Shown here piece after piece: positions 7,915-16,348 of a DNA stretch of 64,000 bases. This DNA is from Planomicrobium stackebrandtii. GTDB taxonomy: Bacteria; Bacillota; Bacilli; Bacillales_A; Planococcaceae. Within the stretch, counting starts at the first letter, position 1, and every line of letters starts with the position of its first letter. A program made the position numbers and the translations under genes. The stretch lies in NCBI RefSeq assembly GCF_030814955.1, contig NZ_JAUSWB010000008.1, forward strand, positions 124,001 through 188,000, given 5' to 3'. Under the pieces are notes generated by a model that was given only the letters and a program-made list of their open reading frames with translations, searched no databases and had not been told where the DNA came from.

Positions 7915-8682
7915 ATGATTAAAAAATGGTTTTTGACAATAGCGCTTGGAGGATCCATGTTAGCACTAGCTGCTTGTGGAGATGATACTGCAGAAGAAAC
8001 AACTGGTGAAGAGACGCCGCAAGAGGAAGTTGCAACAGATGAGGAAGGCGAAACGGCGGAACAGCCGGAAATGCCGGAGCCTGATTTGGAAGGCATTCCG
8101 GATGTAGTCGCTGAAGTAAATGGCGAAGCAATCGAGAAAGCGGAATTTGAATCGGCTTATACGGGACAATTCCAGCAGATGGCTATGCAGTCACAAATGT
8201 CTGGACAGGAAGTTGACCAGGCTCAGTTAAAAGAGCAGGTGGCGGAAAGCTTAGTCGCCCAGGAATTGCTTGTTCAAGAAACTGAAAACCAGGAAATTAC
8301 TGCATCAGAAGAACAGATCAACACAACTTTAGAAGAACTTTCCCAGCAAAACGGACTTGAATCATCAGAGGAGTTTTTGGCTGCACTTGAAGAGCAGGGT
8401 GTCTCTGAAGATGAAGTGATGGAGCAGGTAGAAGCACAAGTTAAAGTAGATCAACTGGTTGCAAGCGAGACCGGCGAAATCAATCCAACAGATGAAGAAC
8501 TTCAGACATTTTATGATGAAGCACAGGCTCAGCAAGAAGAGGCCGGTGGTGAAGCTCTTCCAGCGTTCGAAGAAGTAAAACCTGAGCTTGAAGAACAGCT
8601 TAGAGTGCAAAAAGAAGGAGAAGCTGTCCAAACTTTGGTCGCGGAGCTTCGTGAAGATGCAGATGTTACAATCAATCTATAA
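7915..8682 (+). CDS. SurA-N/PrsA-like lipoprotein without isomerase domain
   Basis: A 255-residue lipoprotein. The signal peptide ends in the lipobox LALAAC with Cys21, followed by a very acidic linker rich in E and T. Residues from about 60 (VVAEVNGEAIEKAEFESAY) form the SurA N-terminal helical chaperone domain, with EINPTDEELQTFYDE and PELEEQLRVQKE in its C-terminal helices. No parvulin isomerase domain is inserted, unlike PrsA (about 290 residues). It likely acts as an extracytoplasmic folding helper at the membrane. The start at 7915 follows GAAGGGAG. The low isoelectric composition fits a salt-adapted extracellular protein. Confidence 0.8.
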   Translation: MIKKWFLTIALGGSMLALAACGDDTAEETTGEETPQEEVATDEEGETAEQPEMPEPDLEGIPDVVAEVNGEAIEKAEFESAYTGQFQQMAMQSQMSGQEVDQAQLKEQVAESLVAQELLVQETENQEITASEEQINTTLEELSQQNGLESSEEFLAALEEQGVSEDEVMEQVEAQVKVDQLVASETGEINPTDEELQTFYDEAQAQQEEAGGEALPAFEEVKPELEEQLRVQKEGEAVQTLVAELREDADVTINL

Positions 8683-8686
8683 ATAG

Positions 8687-8722
8687 AAAAAACCAGATCC
8701 CCCTCGGATCTGGTTTTTTTCT
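8687..8722. terminator. Bidirectional terminator
   Basis: AAAAAACCAGATCC pairs with GGATCTGGTTTTTT around a five-base loop. It has a T-run on either strand, so it serves the lipoprotein and the convergent membrane protein gene at 8730-9194. Confidence 0.9.
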
Positions 8723-8729
8723 GTCCAAA

Positions 8730-9194
8730 TTAAACTATTCGATAAATTTGTTGGGTTACTTCATCCACCTTTATAATGTAAAGGTAGATAAGGCAAAGCA
8801 ACGCGGCGAGCGGAAGTGCTGCAAAAACCAAGGTTTTCAAACGAGGGCTGATCGAGAAAAAAGAAATATGGTGACGCTCCAAAAACAAAAACAGCCAAAC
8901 TGGAACTGCAAAAACAATGACTTGCAGAATATTGTGGATAAAATCGATTTCATTTTTCAGCAAGGCAAACCGCAATTGGTCGCCCGTATCCCATAACTCC
9001 TTGCTGAACCGATAATTTTCTTGGTTAAAATAACCGATCTGCAGGGCAAACCGTGTTTCCGTTTCACTGTAATCAAGAACTCCCGGAAAAATTTTTAAAT
9101 TGTAAATCATATAGTACAACAAGAGGAACAAAGAAAAGTAAGACAATACCTTTATCAGCAGGATCGTTTTTTCGCGTCGATGAGTCAATGTCAT
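8730..9194 (-). CDS. Membrane protein of unknown function (154 aa)
   Basis: The product has a basic N-terminus (THRREKT) and three predicted membrane helices at about 12-34, 88-105 and 122-142, with a polar stretch of about 45 residues between the first two. I do not recognise a family. GAGGAGG lies six bases before the ATG at 9194. It is convergent with the SurA-N lipoprotein and shares its terminator. Confidence 0.65.
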   Translation of the reverse strand: MTLTHRREKTILLIKVLSYFSLFLLLYYMIYNLKIFPGVLDYSETETRFALQIGYFNQENYRFSKELWDTGDQLRFALLKNEIDFIHNILQVIVFAVPVWLFLFLERHHISFFSISPRLKTLVFAALPLAALLCLIYLYIIKVDEVTQQIYRIV

Positions 9195-9792
9195 GGCAGC
9201 CTCCTCACAAGTTTGACGGGGTAAATGAAAAGCCCAAGGGTAAGTTTTGGTTTGCTGTATATTTTTAAGCTACCCTAATATTTGGGCATATAACAGTTCT
9301 GTTCAATTATCTTTAATTTCTTCCGTTACTGATAGATAAATAAAATTTAATTTTAAAAGTTCCGAAGACCGGACTTGTACAGTTTATACAGTGATTCCAT
9401 GCTGCTTAGCGAAAAAAAGGCTGAACCAGAGAAAATTAAGCCGTATGACTGCGAAGTGTCTGTCTGCAGCGGTCTCGTCGCAAAATTCGTTTTCTAGAAG
9501 AAAACGAATTGGTTGGTCCGAACAATAAGTGCATCAGTATGTAGAATTTTCAGTAAAATTATTTTTGGATTTTCCCAAGGTTTTTTAGGGACAGCAGGTT
9601 TGACAGGACAGGAAATTTTCCGTATCCTTTACACTTGTGATAAAGAGAAACTTCAGTTCAGTGGGGTTCTTCATTCGCCGCTGGTTTTTAGTTGATCAAT
9701 TCGGTCATTAACGGTCAGGGGGCTCCCGCTATAAAAAGTGGGGGTCTTGCTGGGCGTTGAAGCGGAACAAAAAGAAAAAGGAGGGGTACTAT
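9195..9792. other. Long non-coding leader before the BCCT transporter
   Basis: About 600 bases with no supported gene. It contains a perfect palindrome at 9484-9510 and, close to the transporter, an imperfect hairpin (CTCCCGC at 9722-9728 with GTGGGGG near 9740). A short frame from 9513 has no ribosome site. I cannot place a convincing promoter, though the transporter must have one here. Confidence 0.5.
9484..9510. promoter_or_regulatory. Perfect 12-base inverted repeat, possible operator
   Basis: AATTCGTTTTCT at 9484-9495 and AGAAAACGAATT at 9499-9510 are exact inverted copies around AGA. There is no T-run after it on either strand, which argues against a terminator. Its place about 280 bases before the transporter gene allows a regulator site, but no known consensus matches from memory. 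Confidence 0.35.
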
Positions 9793-11289
9793 ATGAAGAA
9801 AGTAACCAATGTTTTTTGGATTGCTCTTGCACTCGTATTATTGGCCATTGGCTATGGCGCATTTGCACCCGATAATTTTGCAGAAGTTACCGGGAATATA
9901 GAATCATTCCTGACAACTTCGTTTGGATGGTATTATTTATTAATAGTTTCCATCATGGTTTTATTCTGCCTATTTTTCCTTATCAGTCCGATGGGGCAAA
10001 TTAAATTAGGCAAAGACACAGACAAGCCCGAGTTTTCATTCGGGACATGGATTGCCATGCTGTTTTCAGCAGGAATGGGAATCGGTCTGGTGTTCTGGGG
10101 AGCAGCAGAACCGTTGTCGCATTTTGCGATTGACCCGGCAACTGCAGAACCTGGAAGCGCAGAAGCAATGCGTGAATCAATGCGTTTCAGCTTTTTCCAC
10201 TGGGGAATTCATGCATGGGCTATTTACGCTGTAGTAGCGTTGGCACTTGCTTATTCCCAGTTCCGAAAAGGGGAACCCGGATTGGTTTCCGCAACTTTGA
10301 AACCTTTATTCGGTGACAAGATGAAAGGGCCATGGGGAACGCTCGTCGACGTTATCGCTGTTTTTGCAACAGTTGTCGGTGTCGCAACTACCTTAGGTTT
10401 TGGCGCTATTCAAATCAATGGCGGCCTGGCTTTCTTATTTGACGGCATACCAGGAGACAATTTCATCGTTCAATTGGTCATTATCGCCATTGTAACGGTC
10501 CTGTTCATGATTTCGGCTTGGTCTGGATTGAGCAAAGGGATCAAGTATCTGTCCAACACCAATATGGTGCTGGCAGTAGTCTTGCTTCTGGCGGTTATTA
10601 TCCTTGGACCAACCCTATTGATTATGAACATGTTCACCGATACAATCGGCACGTACTTCCAGAACCTGGTTGAGATGAGTTTCCGTGCAGGTCCTATTGA
10701 TGGTGAAAACCGCGCCTGGATCGATGGATGGACCATCTTCTATTGGGCTTGGTGGATATCTTGGGCACCATTCGTTGGTATTTTCATTGCACGTGTTTCC
10801 AGAGGACGGACAATTCGCCAATTCCTATTAGGCGTCCTGATGATTCCGACCTTTATCAGCTTTCTTTGGTTCGCTGCTTTCGGTACGACGGCGATCGACG
10901 TACAAAACAGCGGTGTGGATTTAACCGGATTGTTGACTGAAGAGACATTGTTCGCGGTGTTTGCTGAATTGCCTCTAGGGGTTATGCTGTCAGTCATTGC
11001 GATTTTCCTGATTACAACGTTCTTCGTCACTTCTGCCGATTCTGCGACATTTGTTCTTGGAATGCAGACAACAGGCGGTTCGTTGCATCCGCAAAATTCA
11101 GTGAAATTGACATGGGGGATTGCCCAATCGGCAATCGCTGTTATCTTATTGTCAACTGGCGGGCTTGATACATTGCAGACCGTGCTGATCATTGCGGCGT
11201 TCCCGTTCTCGATCATCATGCTGCTGATGATGGCATCTTTCTACAAAGCATTAAATATCGAATACAAAGCTATAAAACGCAAACGTTAA
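9793..11289 (+). CDS. opuD: BCCT family transporter, glycine-betaine type
   Basis: A 498-residue, 12-helix transporter of the betaine-choline-carnitine family. Diagnostic motifs are [14 protein letters not shown] near residue 97, the tryptophan-rich helix [21 protein letters not shown] near 325, and [11 protein letters not shown] near 418. These transporters import betaine or related osmoprotectants with sodium. B. subtilis OpuD is the closest named type, but choline or carnitine cannot be excluded. The ATG at 9793 follows GGAGGGG. It is a single gene closed by a strong terminator. Confidence 0.85.
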   Translation: MKKVTNVFWIALALVLLAIGYGAFAPDNFAEVTGNIESFLTTSFGWYYLLIVSIMVLFCLFFLISPMGQIKLGKDTDKPEFSFGTWIAMLFSAGMGIGLVFWGAAEPLSHFAIDPATAEPGSAEAMRESMRFSFFHWGIHAWAIYAVVALALAYSQFRKGEPGLVSATLKPLFGDKMKGPWGTLVDVIAVFATVVGVATTLGFGAIQINGGLAFLFDGIPGDNFIVQLVIIAIVTVLFMISAWSGLSKGIKYLSNTNMVLAVVLLLAVIILGPTLLIMNMFTDTIGTYFQNLVEMSFRAGPIDGENRAWIDGWTIFYWAWWISWAPFVGIFIARVSRGRTIRQFLLGVLMIPTFISFLWFAAFGTTAIDVQNSGVDLTGLLTEETLFAVFAELPLGVMLSVIAIFLITTFFVTSADSATFVLGMQTTGGSLHPQNSVKLTWGIAQSAIAVILLSTGGLDTLQTVLIIAAFPFSIIMLLMMASFYKALNIEYKAIKRKR

Positions 11290-11312
11290 AACCGCCGCTT
11301 CGGCGGTTTTTT
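11288..11312 (+). terminator. Terminator after the BCCT gene
   Basis: AAAACCGCCG pairs with CGGCGGTTTT around a three-base loop, followed by T residues. It begins at the stop codon. Confidence 0.88.
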
Positions 11313-11367
11313 CATTGGAAAAGCGGTATAATGGATGTCAGGCAAAACAGGATGGAGGATTTGGAGC

Positions 11368-12267
11368 ATGGAAAAACCGCACGTATTATTAGTGGATGGA
11401 ATGGCGCTGCTGTTCCGGTCATTTTTCGCAACATCGGCTGTCGGACAATATTTCCGGACGACTGAAGGTTTGGCAACAAATGGCGTACAGGGATTTGCTA
11501 GACACGTACTGGCCGCTAAAACAATGATGAAGCCGACTCACATGGCAGTTTGCTGGGATATGGGAGCACGGACGTTCCGAACAGACCTGTTTGACGGCTA
11601 TAAAGCAAACCGTCCGGCACCTCCAGAAGACATGGTGCACCAGTTTGATCTGGCCCAATTGGTTTCCGAGCAGCTTGGCTGGAAAAATTACGGCGAAGCT
11701 GGGATTGAAGCGGATGATTTTATCGGCTCTTTCACCAAGCAATGGCAGGACCAGGTGGATTTCACGATTATTACCGGTGATAAGGATATGCTTCAGCTGC
11801 TGACGCCTTCGGTCAATATTGCATTCATGAAAAAAGGATTTCATGTTTACGATGTTTACACAGAAGCGCGGTTCGTTGAAGAATATGGCATACAGCCTGC
11901 ACAATTCGCGGATGTCAAAGCATTCATGGGCGATCCAAGTGATGGCTATCCGGGAGTCAAAGGGATAGGGCCGAAGACCGCGCTGCAGCTCATTCAAAAC
12001 TACGGTTCAACTGACGGTGTCCTCGACGCCCTAGATGAGTTAAAACCCGCGCAGAAAAAGAAAATTGATGAGCATAAAGAAATGCTGCTGCTATCAAAAA
12101 AACTGGCTGTCATCAAATGTGACATCCAGTTGGAGGTGCCTTTGGAGAAACTGGCGGTTTCTTCCTACACCCAAGATCATATTCAATTGTGCCGTGACCA
12201 GCAATTGCTGCTGCTTGCCAAACAACTGGAGAAAGATGTTGGCGTCACTGCCGATCCTTGGGCATAA
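11368..12267 (+). CDS. 5'-3' exonuclease (Pol I N-terminal domain type, YpcP-like)
   Basis: A 299-residue stand-alone flap/5' exonuclease. Metal-site acids are seen at Asp10, in AGIEADDFIG (Glu114, Asp116, Asp117), in TGDKDML (Asp138, Asp140) and in MGDPSDGYPGVKGIGPKTA (Asp189, Asp192), the last running into the helix-hairpin-helix that grips DNA. It would remove RNA primers or flaps in replication and repair, as YpcP/ExoR of B. subtilis. The start at 11368 follows GGAGGATTTGGAGC. Its last 23 bases overlap the convergent C39-like gene. Confidence 0.85.
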   Translation: MEKPHVLLVDGMALLFRSFFATSAVGQYFRTTEGLATNGVQGFARHVLAAKTMMKPTHMAVCWDMGARTFRTDLFDGYKANRPAPPEDMVHQFDLAQLVSEQLGWKNYGEAGIEADDFIGSFTKQWQDQVDFTIITGDKDMLQLLTPSVNIAFMKKGFHVYDVYTEARFVEEYGIQPAQFADVKAFMGDPSDGYPGVKGIGPKTALQLIQNYGSTDGVLDALDELKPAQKKKIDEHKEMLLLSKKLAVIKCDIQLEVPLEKLAVSSYTQDHIQLCRDQQLLLLAKQLEKDVGVTADPWA

Positions 12268-12760
12268 TCTTCACAAAGGTCAGCACTTTACGATTTTCCA
12301 AATAAGAAACCGTCCGCATTTTGCTGGGGCGGTTTTTTTGTCCGTTGTCATGAATATAGAGGAGCAAATCGCCATCTTCCTGCTTAAAGCCGATCAGTGG
12401 CACCCAATGGTAGCTGTAAGCCGGCTTCGAAAACCATTGAAGGGTGAAATACCGGTCGAACTTCATGGCAAGCGGCCGACCCGCTAATAATTCTTCCTTC
12501 ACTTCTTCGATGGTCCGAACTTTTTTTGCCTCATAGCGTGGTCCGGCAATTTTGTGGAAGTTCCTGAGCAGCCTCCAGGTAAACAAGCCGATTGGTGTCG
12601 CGCCAAGCAGCCGGTACAGCTGATCGGTGCCGATTTCCAGCCCTTCGTGAAACTGGAGAATGGACGCCGCAGTAACAGGTCCACAGGCAGAAGATCGGTA
12701 TTTTTTGAGGATAGCTTCATCGTGCTGGGACAGTCCTTGAAAAGCAATCAGTTTCTTCAT
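12245..12760 (-). CDS. C39-like peptidase-fold protein
   Basis: The 171-residue protein has the papain-like arrangement of the C39-like family: Cys26 in SSACGPVTAAS, His118 in YSYHWVPLIGF and Asp138 in YIHDNG. No signal peptide or ABC domain is present, so it is not a bacteriocin exporter. Whether it cuts a peptide and which one is unknown. The start at 12760 has GGAGG seven bases before it. It lies 28 bases after the STAS gene on the same strand. Confidence 0.65.
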   Translation of the reverse strand: MKKLIAFQGLSQHDEAILKKYRSSACGPVTAASILQFHEGLEIGTDQLYRLLGATPIGLFTWRLLRNFHKIAGPRYEAKKVRTIEEVKEELLAGRPLAMKFDRYFTLQWFSKPAYSYHWVPLIGFKQEDGDLLLYIHDNGQKNRPSKMRTVSYLENRKVLTFVKIMPKDRQ

Positions 12761-12788
12761 TGCAGCCACCTCCTGAATGTAAACAGCC

Positions 12789-13253
12789 TTAACGTTTGGA
12801 CAGCAATTGATCATTTTCAGTAAGCAGTTGCTGCAAAGCAATTCGGAAAGTCGTATATACTTCCAGCTCCACCTGAATTCCGGCATGGACGATCTCACGT
12901 ACAAAGAGCGGGTTAAAGCCTGCATAAATTGCACGCAGTCCCATCAAGCCCAAAGCGGAATTTAGTTGGCTTAATTCACTGGCCAATCCGTTATAGTCAA
13001 ATTCGGCGATATCGTCCGTCGTCACACCCGTAAAGTCGAAGACAACGCGTTCTGTATCCCGGTGCTTTTCCGCATACTTTAAAACCTTGCTGCGGATCAT
13101 ATCAAAACGGTCCTGAAAAATAAAACCGGCGATTGGCACTAGAATGGTTCTTGGAACAATTGATGGGATGATAGGGGCTGACATATTCTTAATCAGTTTT
13201 TCGTAATATACTACTTGCTCTTTTAACTCTTTTATTTCTTGCTGTGAATCCAT
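12789..13253 (-). CDS. STAS domain protein, RsbR-paralogue C-terminus type
   Basis: A 154-residue protein. A coiled-coil N-terminus (QEIKELKEQVVYYEKLIKNM) leads into the phrase MSAPIIPSIVPRTILVPIAGFI, which is typical of the STAS domain of RsbR-family stressosome proteins. In those proteins Thr residues are phosphorylated; here VVFDFTGVTTDD carries the equivalent region. It may belong to a stress-signalling complex, but the usual sensor domain is missing. GGAGG lies seven bases before the ATG. A structured segment precedes it at 13291-13372. Confidence 0.7.
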   Translation of the reverse strand: MDSQQEIKELKEQVVYYEKLIKNMSAPIIPSIVPRTILVPIAGFIFQDRFDMIRSKVLKYAEKHRDTERVVFDFTGVTTDDIAEFDYNGLASELSQLNSALGLMGLRAIYAGFNPLFVREIVHAGIQVELEVYTTFRIALQQLLTENDQLLSKR

Positions 13254-13290
13254 TTATATACCTCCGGAGTAGTTAGTAATAGGGAAGTGC

Positions 13291-13372
13291 AAATTGAGTA
13301 GACCTAGCTATCCCTTCGGATAGATGAGGCGGGCAGCCTAATATCATTGGCCATCCCGGAACAACTCAATTT
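13291..13372 (-). other. Three-stem structured element, possible leader RNA
   Basis: AAATTGAGT at 13291-13299 is an exact inverted copy of 13364-13372. Inside, CTATCC and GGATAG (13308-13323) close a four-base loop, and GGG/CCC plus GCC/GGC pairs form another hairpin across about 13329-13357. Together this is a three-way junction just upstream of the STAS gene and directly after the thioredoxin terminator. No known riboswitch or hammerhead core fits. A small inverted-repeat DNA element is the alternative. Confidence 0.4.
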
Positions 13373-13382
13373 ATTTGGAGCG

Positions 13383-13411
13383 AAAAAAAGGAGCAGGCGG
13401 GCGCCTACTCG
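13383..13411 (-). terminator. Terminator of the thioredoxin gene
   Basis: On the minus strand GAGTAGGC pairs with GCCTGCTC (one G-U) around GCCC and is followed by C and seven T residues. It overlaps the stop codon region. Confidence 0.8.
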
Positions 13412-13725
13412 TTTTGGTCGTTCAAAAACTCAGTTACTGATTCGGGTGATTTAGCGTTGGCACTGTGAAGATGAGCTGTTTTTTCGCCGTCTTTAAAGAT
13501 TAGCAGGCTCGGTATGCCCATAACGTCATATTTTTCAGCAAGGTCTGGCAGCTCGTCGCGGTTGACATCAACCCATTGATATTGGCTGAATTCTTCGATG
13601 ATCGGGTCGATGAACATATCCATGCGCGTACAATCTGGGCACCAGCCAGCTTGGAATTTCACGATTACCGGTTGTGTACCATTTATAACTTCAGTGAATT
13701 GTTCGTTTGTAACGATTGATTTCAT
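13405..13725 (-). CDS. Thioredoxin-family protein with CPDC active site
   Basis: A 106-residue single-domain thioredoxin. The redox pair is WCPDC (Cys29 and Cys32), differing from the usual CGPC, and the cis-proline turn is GIPSLL. It is cytoplasmic, with no signal peptide. Proteins of this type are found in B. subtilis as YdbP/YtpP-like small thioredoxins with unknown partners. AAGGAGG precedes the ATG at 13725. It is transcribed away from the fad promoter. Confidence 0.8.
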   Translation of the reverse strand: MKSIVTNEQFTEVINGTQPVIVKFQAGWCPDCTRMDMFIDPIIEEFSQYQWVDVNRDELPDLAEKYDVMGIPSLLIFKDGEKTAHLHSANAKSPESVTEFLNDQNE

Positions 13726-13827
13726 TTGTATTGCCTCCTTATAGGTTCTCTTTCAGTTTACCGTGCTTTGGCTAAATCGCAAAGAATTTGTTCCTGAAAA
13801 TTTAAGGGAATTTTTAACGATTAAATA

Positions 13828-13856
13828 TTGCGAAAAAAGAAAATATAACTTACACT
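13828..13856 (+). promoter_or_regulatory. Sigma-A promoter of the fad operon
   Basis: TTGCGA at 13828-13833 and TACACT at 13851-13856 are 17 bases apart. The FadR-type palindrome lies about 40 bases after the -10, where a bound repressor would block transcription. Confidence 0.55.
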
Positions 13857-13895
13857 AAGGACATAGAGAACGTTCTATTTTTTTTAATTAAAAAA

Positions 13896-13913
13896 TGAAT
13901 GAGTATTCATTCA
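13896..13913. promoter_or_regulatory. FadR operator
   Basis: TGAATGAGTATTCATTCA is a palindrome with seven-base arms that agrees with the TGAATGA-N4-TCATTCA site of the TetR-type FadR repressor of Bacillus, which is released by long-chain acyl-CoA. It lies just before the fadN ribosome site. The fadR gene itself is not in this window. Confidence 0.85.
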
Positions 13914-13935
13914 AAAATTCAAGGAGGGTTTGCTA

Positions 13936-16320
13936 GTGGCTTACCAAATTAGAAAAGCGGCTGTACTCGGTTCGGGTGTTATGGGTTCGGGAATTGCAGC
14001 GCACCTTGCAAATATTGGAATACCTGTACTATTGCTTGATATTGTCCCGCGTGAATTGACTAAGGAAGAACAGGCAAAAGGCGCAACTCTTGAAGACAAA
14101 GCAGTGCGCAATCGGATTGCAGCTGGTTCTATCCAGAAACTGCTTAAGCAGAAGCCGGCTCCACTAACAGCGAAAAAGAATCTTCAATTGATCACACCAG
14201 GCAATCTGGAAGACGACTTGAACAATCTAAAAGATGTCGACTGGATCATTGAAGTCATTGTGGAAAATCTTGACGTAAAAAAATCCTTATATGAAAAAAT
14301 CGATGGCGTCAGAAAAGACGGCACCATTGTTTCTTCCAATACATCAGGCATCAGCATTAACGCAATGGTAGAAGGGCGCTCAGAAGATTTCAGCAAGCAT
14401 TTCCTGGGAACCCACTTTTTCAATCCACCTCGTTATTTGAAACTGCTGGAAGTGATTCCTGCGAATACTACTGCCCCGGAAGTGGTAGAGTTTATGACAG
14501 CATTCGGAGAAGACCGTTTAGGCAAAGGCGTCGTTATCGCCAAAGATACACCAAACTTTATCGCTAACCGGATCGGCACATATGGATTATTGGTGACCTT
14601 GCGTGAAATGATGGCGCGCGGCTATTCAATCGGCGAAGTGGACTCGGCAACAGGGCCACTGATCGGCCGTCCAAAATCTGCAACTTTCCGAACTTTGGAT
14701 GTTGTTGGGCTCGATACGTTTATGCACGTAGCAAAAAATGTCTATGACCAAACTTCGGGTGAGGAACAGCAAGTGTTTAAAGCACCGGAATTCATGGCCA
14801 CGATGGTTCAAAATGGTTGGCTCGGAGCGAAATCAGGACAAGGATTCTTCTTGAAAAAAGATAAAGAGATTTTAGAGCTGGATCCAGAAACCTTGGAGTA
14901 CCGCGCAGCTGGTAAATTGAAAACGCCTTCACAGGAAATGGCCAAGCAGCAAAAAGGCCTGGCAGCTAAAATGAAAACGCTTGTCTATGCAGAAGACCGG
15001 ACGGGGGAGCTGCTTTGGAGCATACTCGCTCCAACATTGCGCTATTCGGCCGAACTGACTGGAGAAATTGCAGACGACATCGTGGCTATCGACAATGCCA
15101 TGAAATGGGGCTTTGGCTGGGAACAAGGGCCGTTTGAAACGTGGGACGCAATCGGCGTCAAAAAGTCAGTAGAGATGATGAAGCAGGAGGGGCATCCGGT
15201 TCCGGCATTTGTGCAGGCTTTGATCGACAGCGGAAACGAAACCTTCTATAAAGAAGAAAATGGTGATTTGCATTTCTTTGACGGTACGAGCTACCAGCCC
15301 GTCCCGGTCAATGAAAAAGTCATCGACTTGAAGCGCTATAAGAAAAAACATGGCGTCATCAAATCGAATTCAGGTGCAAGCCTGATTGATCTTGGCGACG
15401 GAATTGCCTTGCTGGAATTCCATTCCCGCTCAAACGCCATCGGCATGGACATTATGCAAATGATCAATTTTGCAGTGGACGAAGTAGAGAAAAACTTCAA
15501 AGGGCTTGTTATCGGGAACCAGGGCAAAAACTTCTGCGTGGGTGCAAACCTCGGCATGATCCTGATGGAAGCACAAGACGACAATATTTTTGAACTGGAT
15601 TTTACAATTAAAACCTTCCAAAATGCCATGATGAAGATCAAATACAGCAATAAACCAGTTGTAGCGGCGCCGTTTGGCATGTCGCTTGGAGGCGGAGCAG
15701 AAGTGGCATTGCCGGCTGCGCACATCCAGGCTTCAATGGAAACCTACATGGGATTAGTGGAAGCGGGCGTTGGGCTGATTCCCGGCGGCGGCGGAAACAA
15801 AGAACTTTATATGAAGCAGCTGAAAGGCTTGCCGCACGGCGTGACCGTGGACTACCAGAACATTGCCAGCAAAGTCTTCGAATCGATTGCGATGGCCAAA
15901 GTCTCGACTTCAGCAGAAGAAGCACGTGAAACCAACTTCCTCAACTTCGTAGATGGCATCAGCGTTAACAGCGATCACTTGATTTATGATGCAAAACAAG
16001 CGGCTCTGTCGCTCTATGAAAATGGCTACCAAGCGCCTTTGCGTGAAAAAGTGCCAGTCACCGGCGAACCTGGCTACGCGACCCTGTTATTGGGTGCAGA
16101 AGGCATGTTCATTTCTGGCTATATCAGTGAATACGACTTGAAAATCGCTAAAAAACTGGCGTTTGTCCTGTCAGGCGGAAAAGTTCCATATGGCACAAAA
16201 GTGGATGAGCAGTACTTGCTTGACCTTGAACGCCAAGCATTTTTAAGCCTAGTGGCTGAACCGAAAACCCAGCAGCGCATGCAGCATATGCTGGTCAAAG
16301 GAAAACCGTTACGCAATTAA
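13936..16320 (+). CDS. fadN: Bifunctional 3-hydroxyacyl-CoA dehydrogenase / enoyl-CoA hydratase FadN
   Basis: A 794-residue beta-oxidation enzyme. The N-terminal Rossmann motif LGSGVMGSGIAAHL (about 11-24) starts the NAD-dependent dehydrogenase part, with GTHFFNPPRYLKLLEVI near 157 as its active-site region. A crotonase-like hydratase part sits at about 475-650 (VIGNQGKNFCVGANL, AAPFGMSLGGGAEVALPAA). The domain order, dehydrogenase first, is the FadN (YusL) type, not FadB. GTG 13936 is chosen because AAGGAGGG is seven bases upstream. It is the first gene of the operon, 28 bases before fadA. Confidence 0.93.
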   Translation: MAYQIRKAAVLGSGVMGSGIAAHLANIGIPVLLLDIVPRELTKEEQAKGATLEDKAVRNRIAAGSIQKLLKQKPAPLTAKKNLQLITPGNLEDDLNNLKDVDWIIEVIVENLDVKKSLYEKIDGVRKDGTIVSSNTSGISINAMVEGRSEDFSKHFLGTHFFNPPRYLKLLEVIPANTTAPEVVEFMTAFGEDRLGKGVVIAKDTPNFIANRIGTYGLLVTLREMMARGYSIGEVDSATGPLIGRPKSATFRTLDVVGLDTFMHVAKNVYDQTSGEEQQVFKAPEFMATMVQNGWLGAKSGQGFFLKKDKEILELDPETLEYRAAGKLKTPSQEMAKQQKGLAAKMKTLVYAEDRTGELLWSILAPTLRYSAELTGEIADDIVAIDNAMKWGFGWEQGPFETWDAIGVKKSVEMMKQEGHPVPAFVQALIDSGNETFYKEENGDLHFFDGTSYQPVPVNEKVIDLKRYKKKHGVIKSNSGASLIDLGDGIALLEFHSRSNAIGMDIMQMINFAVDEVEKNFKGLVIGNQGKNFCVGANLGMILMEAQDDNIFELDFTIKTFQNAMMKIKYSNKPVVAAPFGMSLGGGAEVALPAAHIQASMETYMGLVEAGVGLIPGGGGNKELYMKQLKGLPHGVTVDYQNIASKVFESIAMAKVSTSAEEARETNFLNFVDGISVNSDHLIYDAKQAALSLYENGYQAPLREKVPVTGEPGYATLLLGAEGMFISGYISEYDLKIAKKLAFVLSGGKVPYGTKVDEQYLLDLERQAFLSLVAEPKTQQRMQHMLVKGKPLRN

Positions 16321-16348
16321 TCGTTGATGATAAAAGGAGGAAATTTAC

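Noticed and set aside
9513-9695. 60-codon frame upstream of the BCCT gene
   Set aside because: No ribosome site and no recognisable protein features.
10740-11219. 159-codon minus-strand frame inside the BCCT gene
   Set aside because: It is antisense to strongly conserved transporter sequence and lacks a ribosome site; the same applies to long antisense frames in fadN, metN, mrpA, mrpD and the NSS genes.
11419-11997. 192-codon minus-strand frame inside the exonuclease gene
   Set aside because: Antisense to a gene with all catalytic motifs intact; composition is shadow-like.
12065-12487. Plus-strand frame across the exonuclease and C39-like ends
   Set aside because: Overlaps two genes with clear motifs and has no start signal.
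13291-13372. Hammerhead or purine riboswitch reading of the three-stem element
   Set aside because: The CUGAUGA core of a hammerhead and the purine-riboswitch junction bases are absent on both strands.
13867-13876. AGAACGTTCT palindrome in the fad promoter region
   Set aside because: It recalls a LexA-type site, but the spacing does not fit the Bacillus CGAAC-N4-GTTCG box and the FadR site explains the region.
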